NCBI GenBank assembly: GCA_944323075.1
Contig: CALURC010000013.1
Coordinates: 107,461-171,460, forward strand
DNA length: 64,000 bases
Direction: 5' to 3'
Origin: an uncultured Alistipes sp.
GTDB lineage: Bacteria; Bacteroidota; Bacteroidia; Bacteroidales; Rikenellaceae
In this document: positions 26,354-34,727 of the stretch, one piece after another
Layout of the letters: every line of letters starts with the position of its first letter
Numbering within the stretch: position 1 is the first letter of the stretch
Made by a program: the position numbers and the translations under genes
The notes under the pieces: model-generated
Told to the model about the DNA's origin: nothing
Database searches by the model: none
What the model saw: only the letters and a program-made list of their open reading frames with translations

Positions 26354-28147
26354 TTACAACGATAAAATATACTCTTCCAAAGCCTCTATCTCTTTTTCGG
26401 AGAGATCGGAGGTTGTGCCGTGCCGGTCACCTTCGTTGAAGCGGGTCAACACTTCCCGAATCGTCTTCGCACTTCCGTTGTAGAGGTAAGGGGCGGTTCT
26501 CCATACTTCTTTCAAGGTTGGAGTGTCGAATTTTGTCCCTTCACACTCGTCGATTCCGGTTCCGACATCGTACATCGCTTTATCCGTGTAGTAGGCCCCG
26601 TTGTGGCAATGGATACATCCTGCCTTTTCAAAGATGCGCTCACCCTGCTGTGCCTTCTTCGATAATTCACCGTTAACTCGATGGGGGGAGACCAACGGTT
26701 CAAGGCTTCGCAGGTATTGGTCCATACAGGCGGCCTCCTCTTCCGGACGGTCCGTGAACAGGATGTAGCGGATGCCTGAACGTACCGCCTTTTCGGCATT
26801 GACCCGGATTCCGGTGATCATGGCAGGAGGGGTCTCGTGAGAGTAGAGCATGCTTTTGGAATTTTTGAAGTTACCGATACCGTCGTTGATCAGGTCCCAG
26901 TTCAATCCATCGGCACGTGCCCCGGGGTGGCATGTGACGCAGCTTTGCCAATTCTGGAAGCAGATATCGGCATCGGCGAACAGCATTTCCCCGCGTCGTA
27001 TCGGATCCATTTCCGGCTCCTCACCCAATGCAACCTCCCTGCCGTTTACCGGAAGCAATGGTTCGACGATGCTTAGCGTCCCCGAGAAGTAGCAGGATGC
27101 GAATACCTTCCCGTCTTTTTCGATCAGTTTCCGGGGCCCCTTGCCCGGCAGCGAGATGCGGTTTTTGACCGAAGCGAAAAAGGTCAGGTCGTTAGCGATG
27201 ATCGTGTTTTTCGGAGCATTTTCGATTTTTGGGAACAACTCTTTGAGTGATACCGCAATAACCTCATGCGTTCCGGCGATGGCTACGTACAGATAACGGC
27301 CGTCCTCCGATACGGTCATGCCTGCCGGGTTGGCTGCACCGCGATTGACGTTGTCCAGCAGGATCGTTGTGTAGTAGCTTCGGGTGCGCATGTCGATGAT
27401 CGACACGGCATTGGTGTTCATCCATCCCCGTTCAAGTTGGGTCGTCGGGATTTGGAATCGTGATTGTACGTGTGTCACGAAGAGGTAGTTTCCGTCTTTC
27501 GAGAAGCAGACATCTTCGATTGAATGGGTGCCGTTGGTAAAGGGAATGTGGCACAACACTTCGGAGGTAGCTGCATCGATCAGCGAAACCTCAGCTGAGA
27601 TCATTGTGTCCAACGCCGACATGAAGGGAAGAAAATTTCCAACGGCAACGATCGTTTGGTCCGGGGACAGGGCTACGGATTTCGGTTCGCGGATCAAAGG
27701 AATGCGGACCAGCTCTTTGCCCTTTTGCGGGTTGACGACCGAAAGGTCGTTTGAAAAACGGTTGGCAACCCATGCACGCGTTCCCTCTTCGTTGACGCAT
27801 ACGGCCGAAGGATAGGCTCCGACAGCGACAGACTTCTTGACAGAGAAGTTCGATGGATCCAAAACCTTTAAGCTTCCGGCCGGATCGTATTCCGTAGCGA
27901 CCAACACCTGTCCGTTGCCCGAGTAGGCAAAATCGGAGGCTTCGAAAGTAAGAGGAACGGTCTCCAGGAGCCTCTCCTTGTCTAAATCGATACGGGCGAT
28001 CGCTTGCGCCGTCGAAAGCAGTACCACGCCATTTTTTGTTGTAGGGTCTACCGCGATGCGTGTAGGCGAGAGGTAAGTAGGCTGGGCTGTCGAGACGGAT
28101 ACTGCTGCGACGACTGCAAACAAACAAGTTATAATGTGTTTTTTCAT
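26354..28147 (-). CDS. YncE-type beta-propeller fused to di-heme cytochrome c (CCP/MauG-like)
   Basis: A secreted electron-transfer or oxidase protein. The open frame starts at 28201, but the ATG at 28147 begins a good signal peptide (MKKHIITCLFAVVAAVS). The first 350 residues are propeller repeats (PSAVCVNEEGTRAWVANR, PKSVALSPDQTIVAVGN). Two heme sites follow, CVTCH (421-425) and CIHCH (529-533) counted from the long frame. TPTLKEVWRTAPYLYNGSA is the signature of the cytochrome c peroxidase/MauG group. The fused propeller is less common than the stand-alone enzyme. It is 50 bases from the HzsA-like gene and probably its partner. Heme attachment needs a Ccs/Ccm system not present in this window. 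Confidence 0.85.
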   Translation of the reverse strand: MKKHIITCLFAVVAAVSVSTAQPTYLSPTRIAVDPTTKNGVVLLSTAQAIARIDLDKERLLETVPLTFEASDFAYSGNGQVLVATEYDPAGSLKVLDPSNFSVKKSVAVGAYPSAVCVNEEGTRAWVANRFSNDLSVVNPQKGKELVRIPLIREPKSVALSPDQTIVAVGNFLPFMSALDTMISAEVSLIDAATSEVLCHIPFTNGTHSIEDVCFSKDGNYLFVTHVQSRFQIPTTQLERGWMNTNAVSIIDMRTRSYYTTILLDNVNRGAANPAGMTVSEDGRYLYVAIAGTHEVIAVSLKELFPKIENAPKNTIIANDLTFFASVKNRISLPGKGPRKLIEKDGKVFASCYFSGTLSIVEPLLPVNGREVALGEEPEMDPIRRGEMLFADADICFQNWQSCVTCHPGARADGLNWDLINDGIGNFKNSKSMLYSHETPPAMITGIRVNAEKAVRSGIRYILFTDRPEEEAACMDQYLRSLEPLVSPHRVNGELSKKAQQGERIFEKAGCIHCHNGAYYTDKAMYDVGTGIDECEGTKFDTPTLKEVWRTAPYLYNGSAKTIREVLTRFNEGDRHGTTSDLSEKEIEALEEYILSL

Positions 28148-28251
28148 TTCGATCCTCATTTTAATAGAGAAACTTCGGGTGAAAACAAGAGAGAAAGGCA
28201 ATCTTCCCGTTTGCGGATTTCCCGATACGGGAAGATGCCTCTCCGGAGAGT

Positions 28252-30780
28252 TTATTCCATAATCGGGAATACGACTTCGCCACGTTTCTGAGCTTCGGTA
28301 TCTTCGTAAGTTCCGTAGAAATCCGAATTACAGTCGAGCCATATGGCGACCCGACGCATCTCTTCGGGCGAAAGTTTGACACCCTTGTGTCCCTGTTCGA
28401 GCAGATAGTAGAGCGGAGAGGCCATAGCTCCGAACTTTCCTGGATAGGTTTTGGATTCGACGTATCCGCCTTGTCCGTCGTAGAAAAAGGCGTAGGGCCG
28501 CAAGTTGCGATAGGAGACGGACCAATGATCCTCATCGATCGTTCCCGTGAGATCCAGTTTAGTTCCTGCTCCGTGGCACGAAACGCAATGCTTGTCCCAG
28601 ATGGGTTGGACCAAACGGGGGTAGTTAAAGGGTGCGGTCCCGTCCATTTCGGGTTTGATGGTCGACGGTTTACGCTTCATGGCTATCGCTGTGCTGTGTA
28701 GTGGCGGAGCCATTTTCCGGTCGTCGTGACACCCGATGCAGCTCAAATTCTCGTTCGGAGCGACATAAATGTCTGAACGCATCGACAGAACGGCCCGCCC
28801 CTTTTCGTCGAGGGCTTGGAAGAAGACCGGGACATAAGGTTTCAGGTAGAAGTTTACGCTGCCGTCCTCTTCGACGGGAACAGTTCCCAGAACGAATCGG
28901 GCGTTTTTTTCCGTGCCGTAACCGATCGGCGGATTGTTGCGTCCTGGCGTACTTTTGGGTAGTACCTGTATGATTCGCAGCTCTTTGATCTTTGTACTGT
29001 CGGGCCATTGGCGGCGGCTTTCATATACGTTCATGATCGATACGATCCCCGGATCGTATTTTTCTCGTTTGATGTTCTTTTTTGCTTCGGTCAGCAGATG
29101 CGGCCGGTCGAGGTTCCAGCGTTTTTGATTCATGTCGACCGGAAGCGGCTGTACCTGATCCGGAATGACCGGAGGTGTCGGGCGGGCCTTGAGCGGAATG
29201 GGGCTCAGACAGGCGATCTTCGGGTCGCGGTAGATCAGCTCCAGGTTCCCGAAAGCGTCGAGCAGATAGATGCCGTAATTCTCCACCGATTTATCTTCGG
29301 CCGTGGGATCAGGGTACCCGAAAACGCAGAGGTAATAGTTTTCACTCAGCGGCCAAGGGGTAGAGTAGGAGGCCTCGCGGCAGAAATAGCCGTATTCCGA
29401 TTCGGGGAATCGTTCGTCGGGTGTCACGATTTTGACATTCGACATGGCATCATTGTCGTCTACATTCGGGTCGACGATAACGATTGATCCGTAAGCTTGT
29501 CCGTGGTGTGCAGTGGCTAAAGCCATGAGTTTCTGTGATCCGGGAATTGCCCTGATCTCCATCTCCATACAGGGACGATCGTACCAGTTTAGCGGGTAGT
29601 TACCGTGCAGGGCAATCGCATTACGTCCGTCCGGGGTAGTTGTCCATGGATGATGGGCCTGAAAGAATCCTCGATCCACATAATCCCAACGGGTATAGAC
29701 AATCATACCGTCGTGAAGGATACTGGGGTGCCATTCGCATGTTTCGTGATGGCTGAGGCGCTCCATTTTGCTGCCGTCGGCGTTCATGCGGTGCAGGGTG
29801 TAGGAGAACCACGGGGCGCCTCCATCGTATCCCATGTGGCAGCGACCGAAGCCTCCTCGTCGATCAGAGATGAAGACGATCTGTCCGCTGGGGAGCCAGC
29901 AAGGGTCGAAATCGTTGAACACACCGTGTGTCAGCTGTTTGAGCTCTGTCCCGTCGGTGTTTACGCTGAAAATGTGCCACGCGTTCTTGTCGGTAAAAGA
30001 GCTTTCGAAACCGCTGTAACTGTAATATCCGGCTGTGTCCTCTTCTGCGCATACGGTGGGTTTGTAGCCTGCAGCTTCGGTGAAGGCAAACAATATTTTG
30101 TTTCCATCGAACGATAGCTCGGGTGAGAGGTAGGCACCTTCTGGCATCTTGCCTTCAAGCAGGTTGTTGGCTGTCGGACTGTCACCGAAAGCATTTTCCA
30201 AAATAAAGAGACCTTCGTTTTCTTTGGTGGCATGTATGCCGTAGTATTGTCCGGCCATGTGGTCCCCGAACGGTTCGTTCCGCGGATTTTTCTTGTGTTT
30301 GACAAAAAGTATTCGGTCAAAGTCAAGCAACGGATTCGAAAAAGCCAGTTCCCGTCGGAATTGTACCAGATCCATATAGACCTTTTTCCGTTCTTCCGGA
30401 TCTTTGGTTTTTCGGACAGTCATTTCGAAGCGGATCAGGTCGTCTTTGAAACGGGAGGTTTCATTTCCCGGCAATTTCGACAGATCATCGAACAGGGCAC
30501 GTGTACGTCGCATCACTATATCCAGCGGATCGGTGTCGGTAAAAGTCGTTTGATAGAGTGCTTCGGGATGCCAAACGTGGTCCAATGTGGCAAATTTGCT
30601 TTTGGGAATCTGTCCGTTCCGTAAGCCTTCGATACGGTCGAACTGCATAAGTGCTTCGGTTTGAAGTTCTTCTTCGCGCGATGGAGTCTGAGCATCAAGA
30701 TGCTGAGGTGCACAGAATGCCATTGCTAACACCAAAGTCCCTATCACATTTTTTGTCGGAAAAATACAAGGTTTCATCAT
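28252..30780 (-). CDS. HzsA-like periplasmic c-type cytochrome
   Basis: An 842-residue exported protein (signal peptide about residues 1-30, ending HLDAQ). A TolB-like propeller is visible (SPELSFDGNKILFAF, NTDGTELKQLTHG, LPSGQIVFISDRRGG). Two CxxCH heme sites follow, CIGCH at 681-685 and CVSCH at 732-736. The order of propeller, beta-rich middle and two C-terminal hemes is that of proteins annotated as hydrazine synthase alpha subunit-like. True anammox hydrazine synthesis is not implied: the partner subunits are absent and the group is widespread in other bacteria. The two cytochromes and their enzyme neighbours suggest a periplasmic oxidation of unknown substrate. Confidence 0.78.
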   Translation of the reverse strand: MMKPCIFPTKNVIGTLVLAMAFCAPQHLDAQTPSREEELQTEALMQFDRIEGLRNGQIPKSKFATLDHVWHPEALYQTTFTDTDPLDIVMRRTRALFDDLSKLPGNETSRFKDDLIRFEMTVRKTKDPEERKKVYMDLVQFRRELAFSNPLLDFDRILFVKHKKNPRNEPFGDHMAGQYYGIHATKENEGLFILENAFGDSPTANNLLEGKMPEGAYLSPELSFDGNKILFAFTEAAGYKPTVCAEEDTAGYYSYSGFESSFTDKNAWHIFSVNTDGTELKQLTHGVFNDFDPCWLPSGQIVFISDRRGGFGRCHMGYDGGAPWFSYTLHRMNADGSKMERLSHHETCEWHPSILHDGMIVYTRWDYVDRGFFQAHHPWTTTPDGRNAIALHGNYPLNWYDRPCMEMEIRAIPGSQKLMALATAHHGQAYGSIVIVDPNVDDNDAMSNVKIVTPDERFPESEYGYFCREASYSTPWPLSENYYLCVFGYPDPTAEDKSVENYGIYLLDAFGNLELIYRDPKIACLSPIPLKARPTPPVIPDQVQPLPVDMNQKRWNLDRPHLLTEAKKNIKREKYDPGIVSIMNVYESRRQWPDSTKIKELRIIQVLPKSTPGRNNPPIGYGTEKNARFVLGTVPVEEDGSVNFYLKPYVPVFFQALDEKGRAVLSMRSDIYVAPNENLSCIGCHDDRKMAPPLHSTAIAMKRKPSTIKPEMDGTAPFNYPRLVQPIWDKHCVSCHGAGTKLDLTGTIDEDHWSVSYRNLRPYAFFYDGQGGYVESKTYPGKFGAMASPLYYLLEQGHKGVKLSPEEMRRVAIWLDCNSDFYGTYEDTEAQKRGEVVFPIME

Positions 30781-30831
30781 TCAGGTTTTTGGTTAGTCGT
30801 TTCGGGGTGAGTTTAATAGGGAATAGAAGAT

Positions 30832-31863
30832 TTATCGGTTAATTATATGTGGGGTTAATATGCAACTTTCATTTGTCGGTTCGCCTTTCTCAATTCGTGA
30901 CAATAACATATCTACTGCAGCTTTCCCCATTTCTTGAATCGGTTGATGAACATATGGAATTTTTAGATTAGGGGCGAAATCGGTTCGATCGAAACAAGCA
31001 ATCTGCATTTGAGGCCCGATCGGAATTCCTAATTGAATTAGGGTTTCTATCCCGTACATTGCCAGTCCTCCGGTTGCGAAAAAAAGGCCATCCACGTCGA
31101 AAGTGTCCCGATTGCTGAATAATTTTCGGATTGTTTCCCTCGTCTCTTGCTGGGTATTTGCATATCCGATTTTATAGATTACAGGTTGTGCGGCGTCAGG
31201 ATATTTTTCCAGAGCTTTTACGTAGCCCTTTTGTCGCTCTTGCATGTGCATGAGCTGATCGTCATAAAGCAGCATGGCAATCCGTCTGCATCCCTTTTCG
31301 AGTAGGCGTGAGACGATTTGGAATGAAGCTCCGAAGTTGTCTATGATGACCCGATTCATTTTTAAATCCGGAAAATATCGGTCGGCCAATACGATAGGGA
31401 AGCCGGTTTCAATCAAACGTACGAACTCTTGTTCGGTATGTTGGATTGGGACGACGATCATTCCGTCCACTTGTCGGTCGATCAGCATTTCGACAGTCGG
31501 CTTAAATTGTGCTCTGTCTTCACCAACGCTGGCGATTACGACCAGATATCCCTTATGTAGAGCGTGTTGTTGAACGTGAAAAGCAAGTGTTGCAAAAAAA
31601 CGGTCCGAAATGTCTGCCACCACGAGTGCAATAGTCCGTGTATGTCCAGTGCGTAAGCTGCGAGCCAACTCATTGAACCGGTAGTTCTCGCGATGGGCGA
31701 CCTCCTTGATCCTTGCTGCAACAACAGAACTGATTCTTCCCTCTTTTTCTTTCCCGTTTAGGACAAACGAAACAGTAGTCCGCGATACTCCGACTTGATC
31801 GGCAATGCTTTGCATCGAGACTCTGGGTTTCGTATGGAATTTATATGATTTGTCGTTGGCCAT
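30832..31863 (-). CDS. LacI-family regulator of the cytochrome cluster
   Basis: N-terminal HTH (VSMQSIADQVGVSRTTVSFVLNGK) preceded by a 14-residue basic tail, then a sugar-binding-protein-like effector domain (TRTIALVVADISDRFFATLA, DGMIVVPIQ, DFAPNLKIPYVHQP). Length 343 is normal. The HzsA-like gene begins 51 bases after its stop on the same strand, so regulator and cytochromes are probably one transcript. LacI proteins usually sense sugars or sugar phosphates, which hints that the cluster handles a carbohydrate-derived substrate. A possible operator lies at 31967-31982. Confidence 0.88.
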   Translation of the reverse strand: MANDKSYKFHTKPRVSMQSIADQVGVSRTTVSFVLNGKEKEGRISSVVAARIKEVAHRENYRFNELARSLRTGHTRTIALVVADISDRFFATLAFHVQQHALHKGYLVVIASVGEDRAQFKPTVEMLIDRQVDGMIVVPIQHTEQEFVRLIETGFPIVLADRYFPDLKMNRVIIDNFGASFQIVSRLLEKGCRRIAMLLYDDQLMHMQERQKGYVKALEKYPDAAQPVIYKIGYANTQQETRETIRKLFSNRDTFDVDGLFFATGGLAMYGIETLIQLGIPIGPQMQIACFDRTDFAPNLKIPYVHQPIQEMGKAAVDMLLSRIEKGEPTNESCILTPHIINR

Positions 31864-31966
31864 GTATGGAATGGGTGTGAATAAGATTGAGGGATAGTTC
31901 TGTTTGTTTTGTATAGTTTGGGTCGGGTGTTTCGTAAAATGTAGTTCTGGTTGCTTTTTATGCGTT

Positions 31967-31982
31967 GCAAAATCGGTTTAGC
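31967..31982. promoter_or_regulatory. candidate LacI-type operator upstream of the second lacI gene
   Basis: GCAAAATCGGTTTAGC, a 16-base imperfect palindrome with central CG and 6 of 8 half-site positions matching. It differs from the kdu-locus operator, as expected for another regulator. It lies about 70 bases downstream of a possible -7 element (32053-32060, minus). Confidence 0.4.
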
Positions 31983-31992
31983 AAGGTTTGCC

Positions 31993-32023
31993 AAAAAAAA
32001 GAAAGGTATGCTTTCTTTTTTTT
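31993..32023. other. A/T-rich perfect hairpin in the leader of the cytochrome cluster
   Basis: A run of A and GAAAG (31993-32005) pairs with CTTTC and a run of T (32011-32023), 13 bp with a five-base loop, giving a U-run on both strands. It could be an intrinsic terminator or attenuator in the leader before lacI. The stem has only two G-C pairs, so it may be weak. The rest of 31864-32266 holds no gene I can support. Confidence 0.4.
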
Positions 32024-32052
32024 TAGTTACACTTGTTAGGGACTGTCTCTTA

Positions 32053-32060
32053 CAAATATA
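32053..32060 (-). promoter_or_regulatory. candidate -7 element for the cytochrome-cluster transcript
   Basis: Minus strand TATATTTG, about 190 bases before the lacI ATG at 31863. The implied leader contains the A/T hairpin and the candidate operator. Confidence 0.4.
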
Positions 32061-32266
32061 AATATTATTTTAAGGAAAGGGAAACGGGAGATGTGAAAAA
32101 GTTGAAGGAATAGAAAAATTTAACGTATAGATGATTTTGCGTGAAAAAATAACCAAAGAGATTTGTATGAAGGTATGTGAAAAGAGTATTTCGTAATTAG
32201 GGTTACAGTATATAGATAAATTGGGTATTTCTTATCTTCAATCCTATATACTTATATAGGGAAAAA

Positions 32267-32297
32267 AAGCACCGTTAGAATTTAACTAACGGTGCTT
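32267..32297 (-). terminator. terminator of the tRNA-Leu pair
   Basis: A 12-bp perfect stem (32267-32278 with 32286-32297) followed on the minus strand by a run of seven T, six bases past the tRNA-Leu(CAG) 3' end. Confidence 0.88.
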
Positions 32298-32302
32298 CTC
32301 TG

Positions 32303-32385
32303 TGCCCAGGAAAGGACTCGAACCTTCACGTCATTGCTGACACTAGTACCTGAAACTAGCGCGTCTACCATTTCGCCACCTGGGC
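32303..32385 (-). tRNA. tRNA-Leu(CAG)
   Basis: Minus strand cloverleaf with acceptor GCCCAGG/CCTGGGC, the class II long variable arm (TGTCAGCAATGACG) and anticodon loop TTCAGGT in stem CTAGT/ACTAG. Discriminator A at 32303; CCA not encoded. Reads CUG codons. Confidence 0.94.
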
Positions 32386-32442
32386 TTTATCCATCTTTGT
32401 GTGTTTTGACCACGATGGAAAAGTTTTTTTGGCAGTTTTGCG

Positions 32443-32527
32443 TGCCCAGAACAAGACTCGAACTTGCACGTCGTAAACCGACACTACCCCCTCAAAGTAG
32501 CGTGTCTACCAATTTCACCATCTGGGC
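32443..32527 (-). tRNA. tRNA-Leu(GAG)
   Basis: Minus strand cloverleaf with acceptor GCCCAGA/TCTGGGC, long variable arm, T-loop GTTCGAGTC and anticodon loop TTGAGGG (anticodon GAG) in a stem closed by a T-G pair. It lies 57 bases upstream of tRNA-Leu(CAG) on the same strand and is probably co-transcribed. Confidence 0.93.
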
Positions 32528-32674
32528 AAATCAATATATATTTACAACGGGAATGAGGTCATTTTAAAATTCAAAGGAAAGCAACAGATAAGAGGTTTTA
32601 AACTCTCTTGGTCTGCGCATTTTCCTTCTACTAACCTAAAACTACTAACCTAAAATGAACCTAAAACTTCGTCG

Positions 32675-32682
32675 CAAAGATA
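32675..32682 (-). promoter_or_regulatory. -7 element, likely for the tRNA-Leu transcript
   Basis: Minus strand TATCTTTG, about 150 bases before tRNA-Leu(GAG). A second minus-strand match lies at 32795-32802. Confidence 0.5.
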
Positions 32683-32794
32683 AAGCTATTTCTTTGAATA
32701 ATCCAAAAAGAATAGAAAAAATTTTTCAAGGATTCTTTCGGATATGTCAAGAAGAACGACTCTTGTTTTCGAGTTCCCGATCTCAAGAGTGCTG

Positions 32795-32802
32795 CAAAGG
32801 TA
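32795..32802 (-). promoter_or_regulatory. second minus-strand -7 element upstream of the tRNA-Leu genes
   Basis: Minus strand TACCTTTG. It has no protein gene behind it for more than 700 bases, so it would serve the tRNAs or an unannotated RNA. The stretch 32528-32874 otherwise holds no gene I can support. Confidence 0.4.
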
Positions 32803-32874
32803 ACCAAATTTGGGCGAATGCAAAATATTCCGATGAAAAAAATGCGGAATTTTTTATTTCCCGGTTATTAATCG

Positions 32875-32882
32875 TATCTTTG
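32875..32882 (+). promoter_or_regulatory. -7 element for rplY
   Basis: TATCTTTG, 93 bases before the rplY ATG at 32976. It lies inside the longer open frame starting at 32655, which rules out that earlier start. Confidence 0.65.
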
Positions 32883-32975
32883 CAGGCGTTAACGGCGCGA
32901 TGGGATAACGGGTGTCTTTCTCTTTTCCCGTTTTGGAGTAGCGCTAAAAGTGTAATTTTTATTAGTATAAGTTTT

Positions 32976-33560
32976 ATGGAAACAGTCAAAATCGCCGGTG
33001 TAAAACGCGACGCTTTCGGCAAAAAAGAGAGTAAAACCGTCCGTAAAGAGGGAATGGTTCCTTGTGTGATTTACGGTAACGGAGAAAAAACAATTCATTT
33101 CGCTGTGGATGCACGTGCGCTTAAACCTCTGATCTATACACCCCAGTCTTATCTGGTAGAGTTCGATATCGAAGGAAAGAAAGAGGTTGGCGTTATGCGT
33201 GAGGTGCAGTTCCACCCGGTAAAAGATACCGTGTTGCATGTTGATTTCTTCCATGTTGTTCCGGGTAAGCCGATCGCAATCGATGTTCCGGTTCGTCTTT
33301 CTGGAAATTCTGAGGGTGTAAAACAAGGTGGTAAACTGATCTTGAGCAAACGTAAAGTACGTATCAGTGCAACGATGGAGAATCTGCCTGACGAGATTGT
33401 AGTTGATGTAACGTCACTTGGTTTGGGTAAGAGCATCTTTGTCGGAGATCTGAAATATGACAATATTACGATTCTGACTCCTGCGACGACGGCAATCTGT
33501 GCTGTTAAGATGACGCGTGCAGCTCGTGGAGCAGCTGCGGCAGCTGATGCAGGCAAATAG
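32976..33560 (+). CDS. rplY: 50S ribosomal protein L25 (long, CTC type)
   Basis: Binds 5S rRNA in the large subunit. The start at 32976 (METVKIAGVKRDAFGKKES) gives 194 residues: the L25 domain (about 1-92, with VPCVIYGNG) and the C-terminal TL5/CTC domain from about 95 (FHVVPGKPIAIDVPVRLSG). An upstream frame adds 107 residues without similarity and spans the promoter, so it is rejected. The C-terminus ends in an Ala-rich tail. pth follows in the conserved rplY-pth order, separated by a terminator. Confidence 0.95.
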   Translation: METVKIAGVKRDAFGKKESKTVRKEGMVPCVIYGNGEKTIHFAVDARALKPLIYTPQSYLVEFDIEGKKEVGVMREVQFHPVKDTVLHVDFFHVVPGKPIAIDVPVRLSGNSEGVKQGGKLILSKRKVRISATMENLPDEIVVDVTSLGLGKSIFVGDLKYDNITILTPATTAICAVKMTRAARGAAAAADAGK

Positions 33561-33610
33561 TAGAATTGGAAGTGTTGACGGACCGGGTTCAGGGTCCTGA
33601 AAAATGGATA

Positions 33611-33650
33611 TATCTTGTCGGAGTATCCCGGAAACGGTCCCGACAAGATA
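33611..33650 (+). terminator. terminator between rplY and pth
   Basis: An 11-bp perfect stem (33611-33621 with 33640-33650) followed by six T. It lies 31 bases before the pth start, so pth depends on read-through or a promoter not recognised here. Confidence 0.82.
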
Positions 33651-33680
33651 TTTTTTATTTAATGAAAAATCGAGTAGATT

Positions 33681-34244
33681 GTGAAATATTTGATTGTAGG
33701 ACTCGGAAATATCGGAGCTGAGTATACTGAGACGCGTCACAACATCGGATTCAAGGTGGTCGACGCTGTGGCCCAGGAGGCAGGGGTAACCTTTACCTCC
33801 GGTCGCTATGGGGCGGTTGCAGAGGTGAAATATAAAGGACGAACCTTTCTATTGCTCAAACCTTCTACGTATATGAATTTGAGTGGGAAGGCGGTGTCTT
33901 ATTGGTTGAAGACGGAGAAGATTCCTCTTGAGAATTTGTTTGTTGTGGTAGATGATATTGCACTGCCATTCGGAACGATCCGTATCAGGGCGAAGGGCAG
34001 TGACGGTGGGCACAATGGATTGAAAAATATAGCCGAGTTGCTTCAGAGTCAACAGTATGCGCGTTTGCGATTTGGAATCGGAGGGGATTTTCCCCGTGGA
34101 TTCCAGGTCGATTATGTGCTCGGAACGTGGACAGATGAAGAGCAGAAGGTTCTGCCCGAACGGATCGAGATGGCCCGTCAGGTGGTTCTCTCTTTCGGAA
34201 CTGCGGGATTGGAACGGACGATGAATACCTTTAATAATAAGTGA
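33681..34244 (+). CDS. pth: peptidyl-tRNA hydrolase
   Basis: Recycles peptidyl-tRNA dropped from ribosomes. Starts with GTG. Family motifs: [21 protein letters not shown] with the catalytic His (His20), [20 protein letters not shown] with the catalytic Asp, and [11 protein letters not shown]. Length 187 is typical. hslR begins 6 bases after its stop, so the two are coupled. Confidence 0.96.
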   Translation: MKYLIVGLGNIGAEYTETRHNIGFKVVDAVAQEAGVTFTSGRYGAVAEVKYKGRTFLLLKPSTYMNLSGKAVSYWLKTEKIPLENLFVVVDDIALPFGTIRIRAKGSDGGHNGLKNIAELLQSQQYARLRFGIGGDFPRGFQVDYVLGTWTDEEQKVLPERIEMARQVVLSFGTAGLERTMNTFNNK

Positions 34245-34250
34245 TCGGAT

Positions 34251-34682
34251 ATGGGGAATGATTCGGCAGTGAGGCTCGACAAATGGTTGTGGGCCGTTCG
34301 TATATTCAAGACCCGTTCGGATGCGGCGGATGCCTGCCGGACGAATAAGGTATTGGTCAATGGTTCTTATGTGAAGCCGTCTCGTGAAGTACGAATTGGT
34401 GACACGATTACGGTCAAAAAGATGCCCGTTGTTTATACATATCGGGTTGTTGCTCTTGTGTCGTCGCGGCAGCCGGCTAAAGAGGTACCCAATTATGCCG
34501 AAAATCTTACTCCACAAGAGGAGTTGGATAAGTTATTCGTTCCGAAATTGACAATTTTCGTACAACGGGACAGAGGAACGGGACGGCCTACCAAACGGGA
34601 GCGTCGAGAAATAGATTCGTTGATGGAAGAGGTCTATTACGACGAGGATTTCGATGAGGGTGAGTCTGATGAGGATTTATAA
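34251..34682 (+). CDS. hslR: Hsp15-like S4-domain RNA-binding protein
   Basis: A 143-residue protein that in E. coli binds 50S subunits carrying stalled nascent chains and helps their rescue. The S4 domain is at residues 7-67 (VRLDKWLWAVRIFKTRSDAADAC, KVLVNGSYVKPSREVRIGD). The C-terminus is basic (RGTGRPTKRERRE) and then strongly acidic, longer than in some homologues. Its coupling to pth fits a role in peptidyl-tRNA and ribosome rescue. Confidence 0.9.
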   Translation: MGNDSAVRLDKWLWAVRIFKTRSDAADACRTNKVLVNGSYVKPSREVRIGDTITVKKMPVVYTYRVVALVSSRQPAKEVPNYAENLTPQEELDKLFVPKLTIFVQRDRGTGRPTKRERREIDSLMEEVYYDEDFDEGESDEDL

Positions 34683-34727
34683 CAGTTTGTGTGTTGGTTG
34701 ATCAAATAGTGTTTTCTTTCCTTGATA

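Noticed and set aside
28252-30780. Anammox hydrazine synthase
   Set aside because: Only an alpha-subunit-like protein is present; beta and gamma partners and hydrazine dehydrogenase are absent, and the group is common in non-anammox bacteria.
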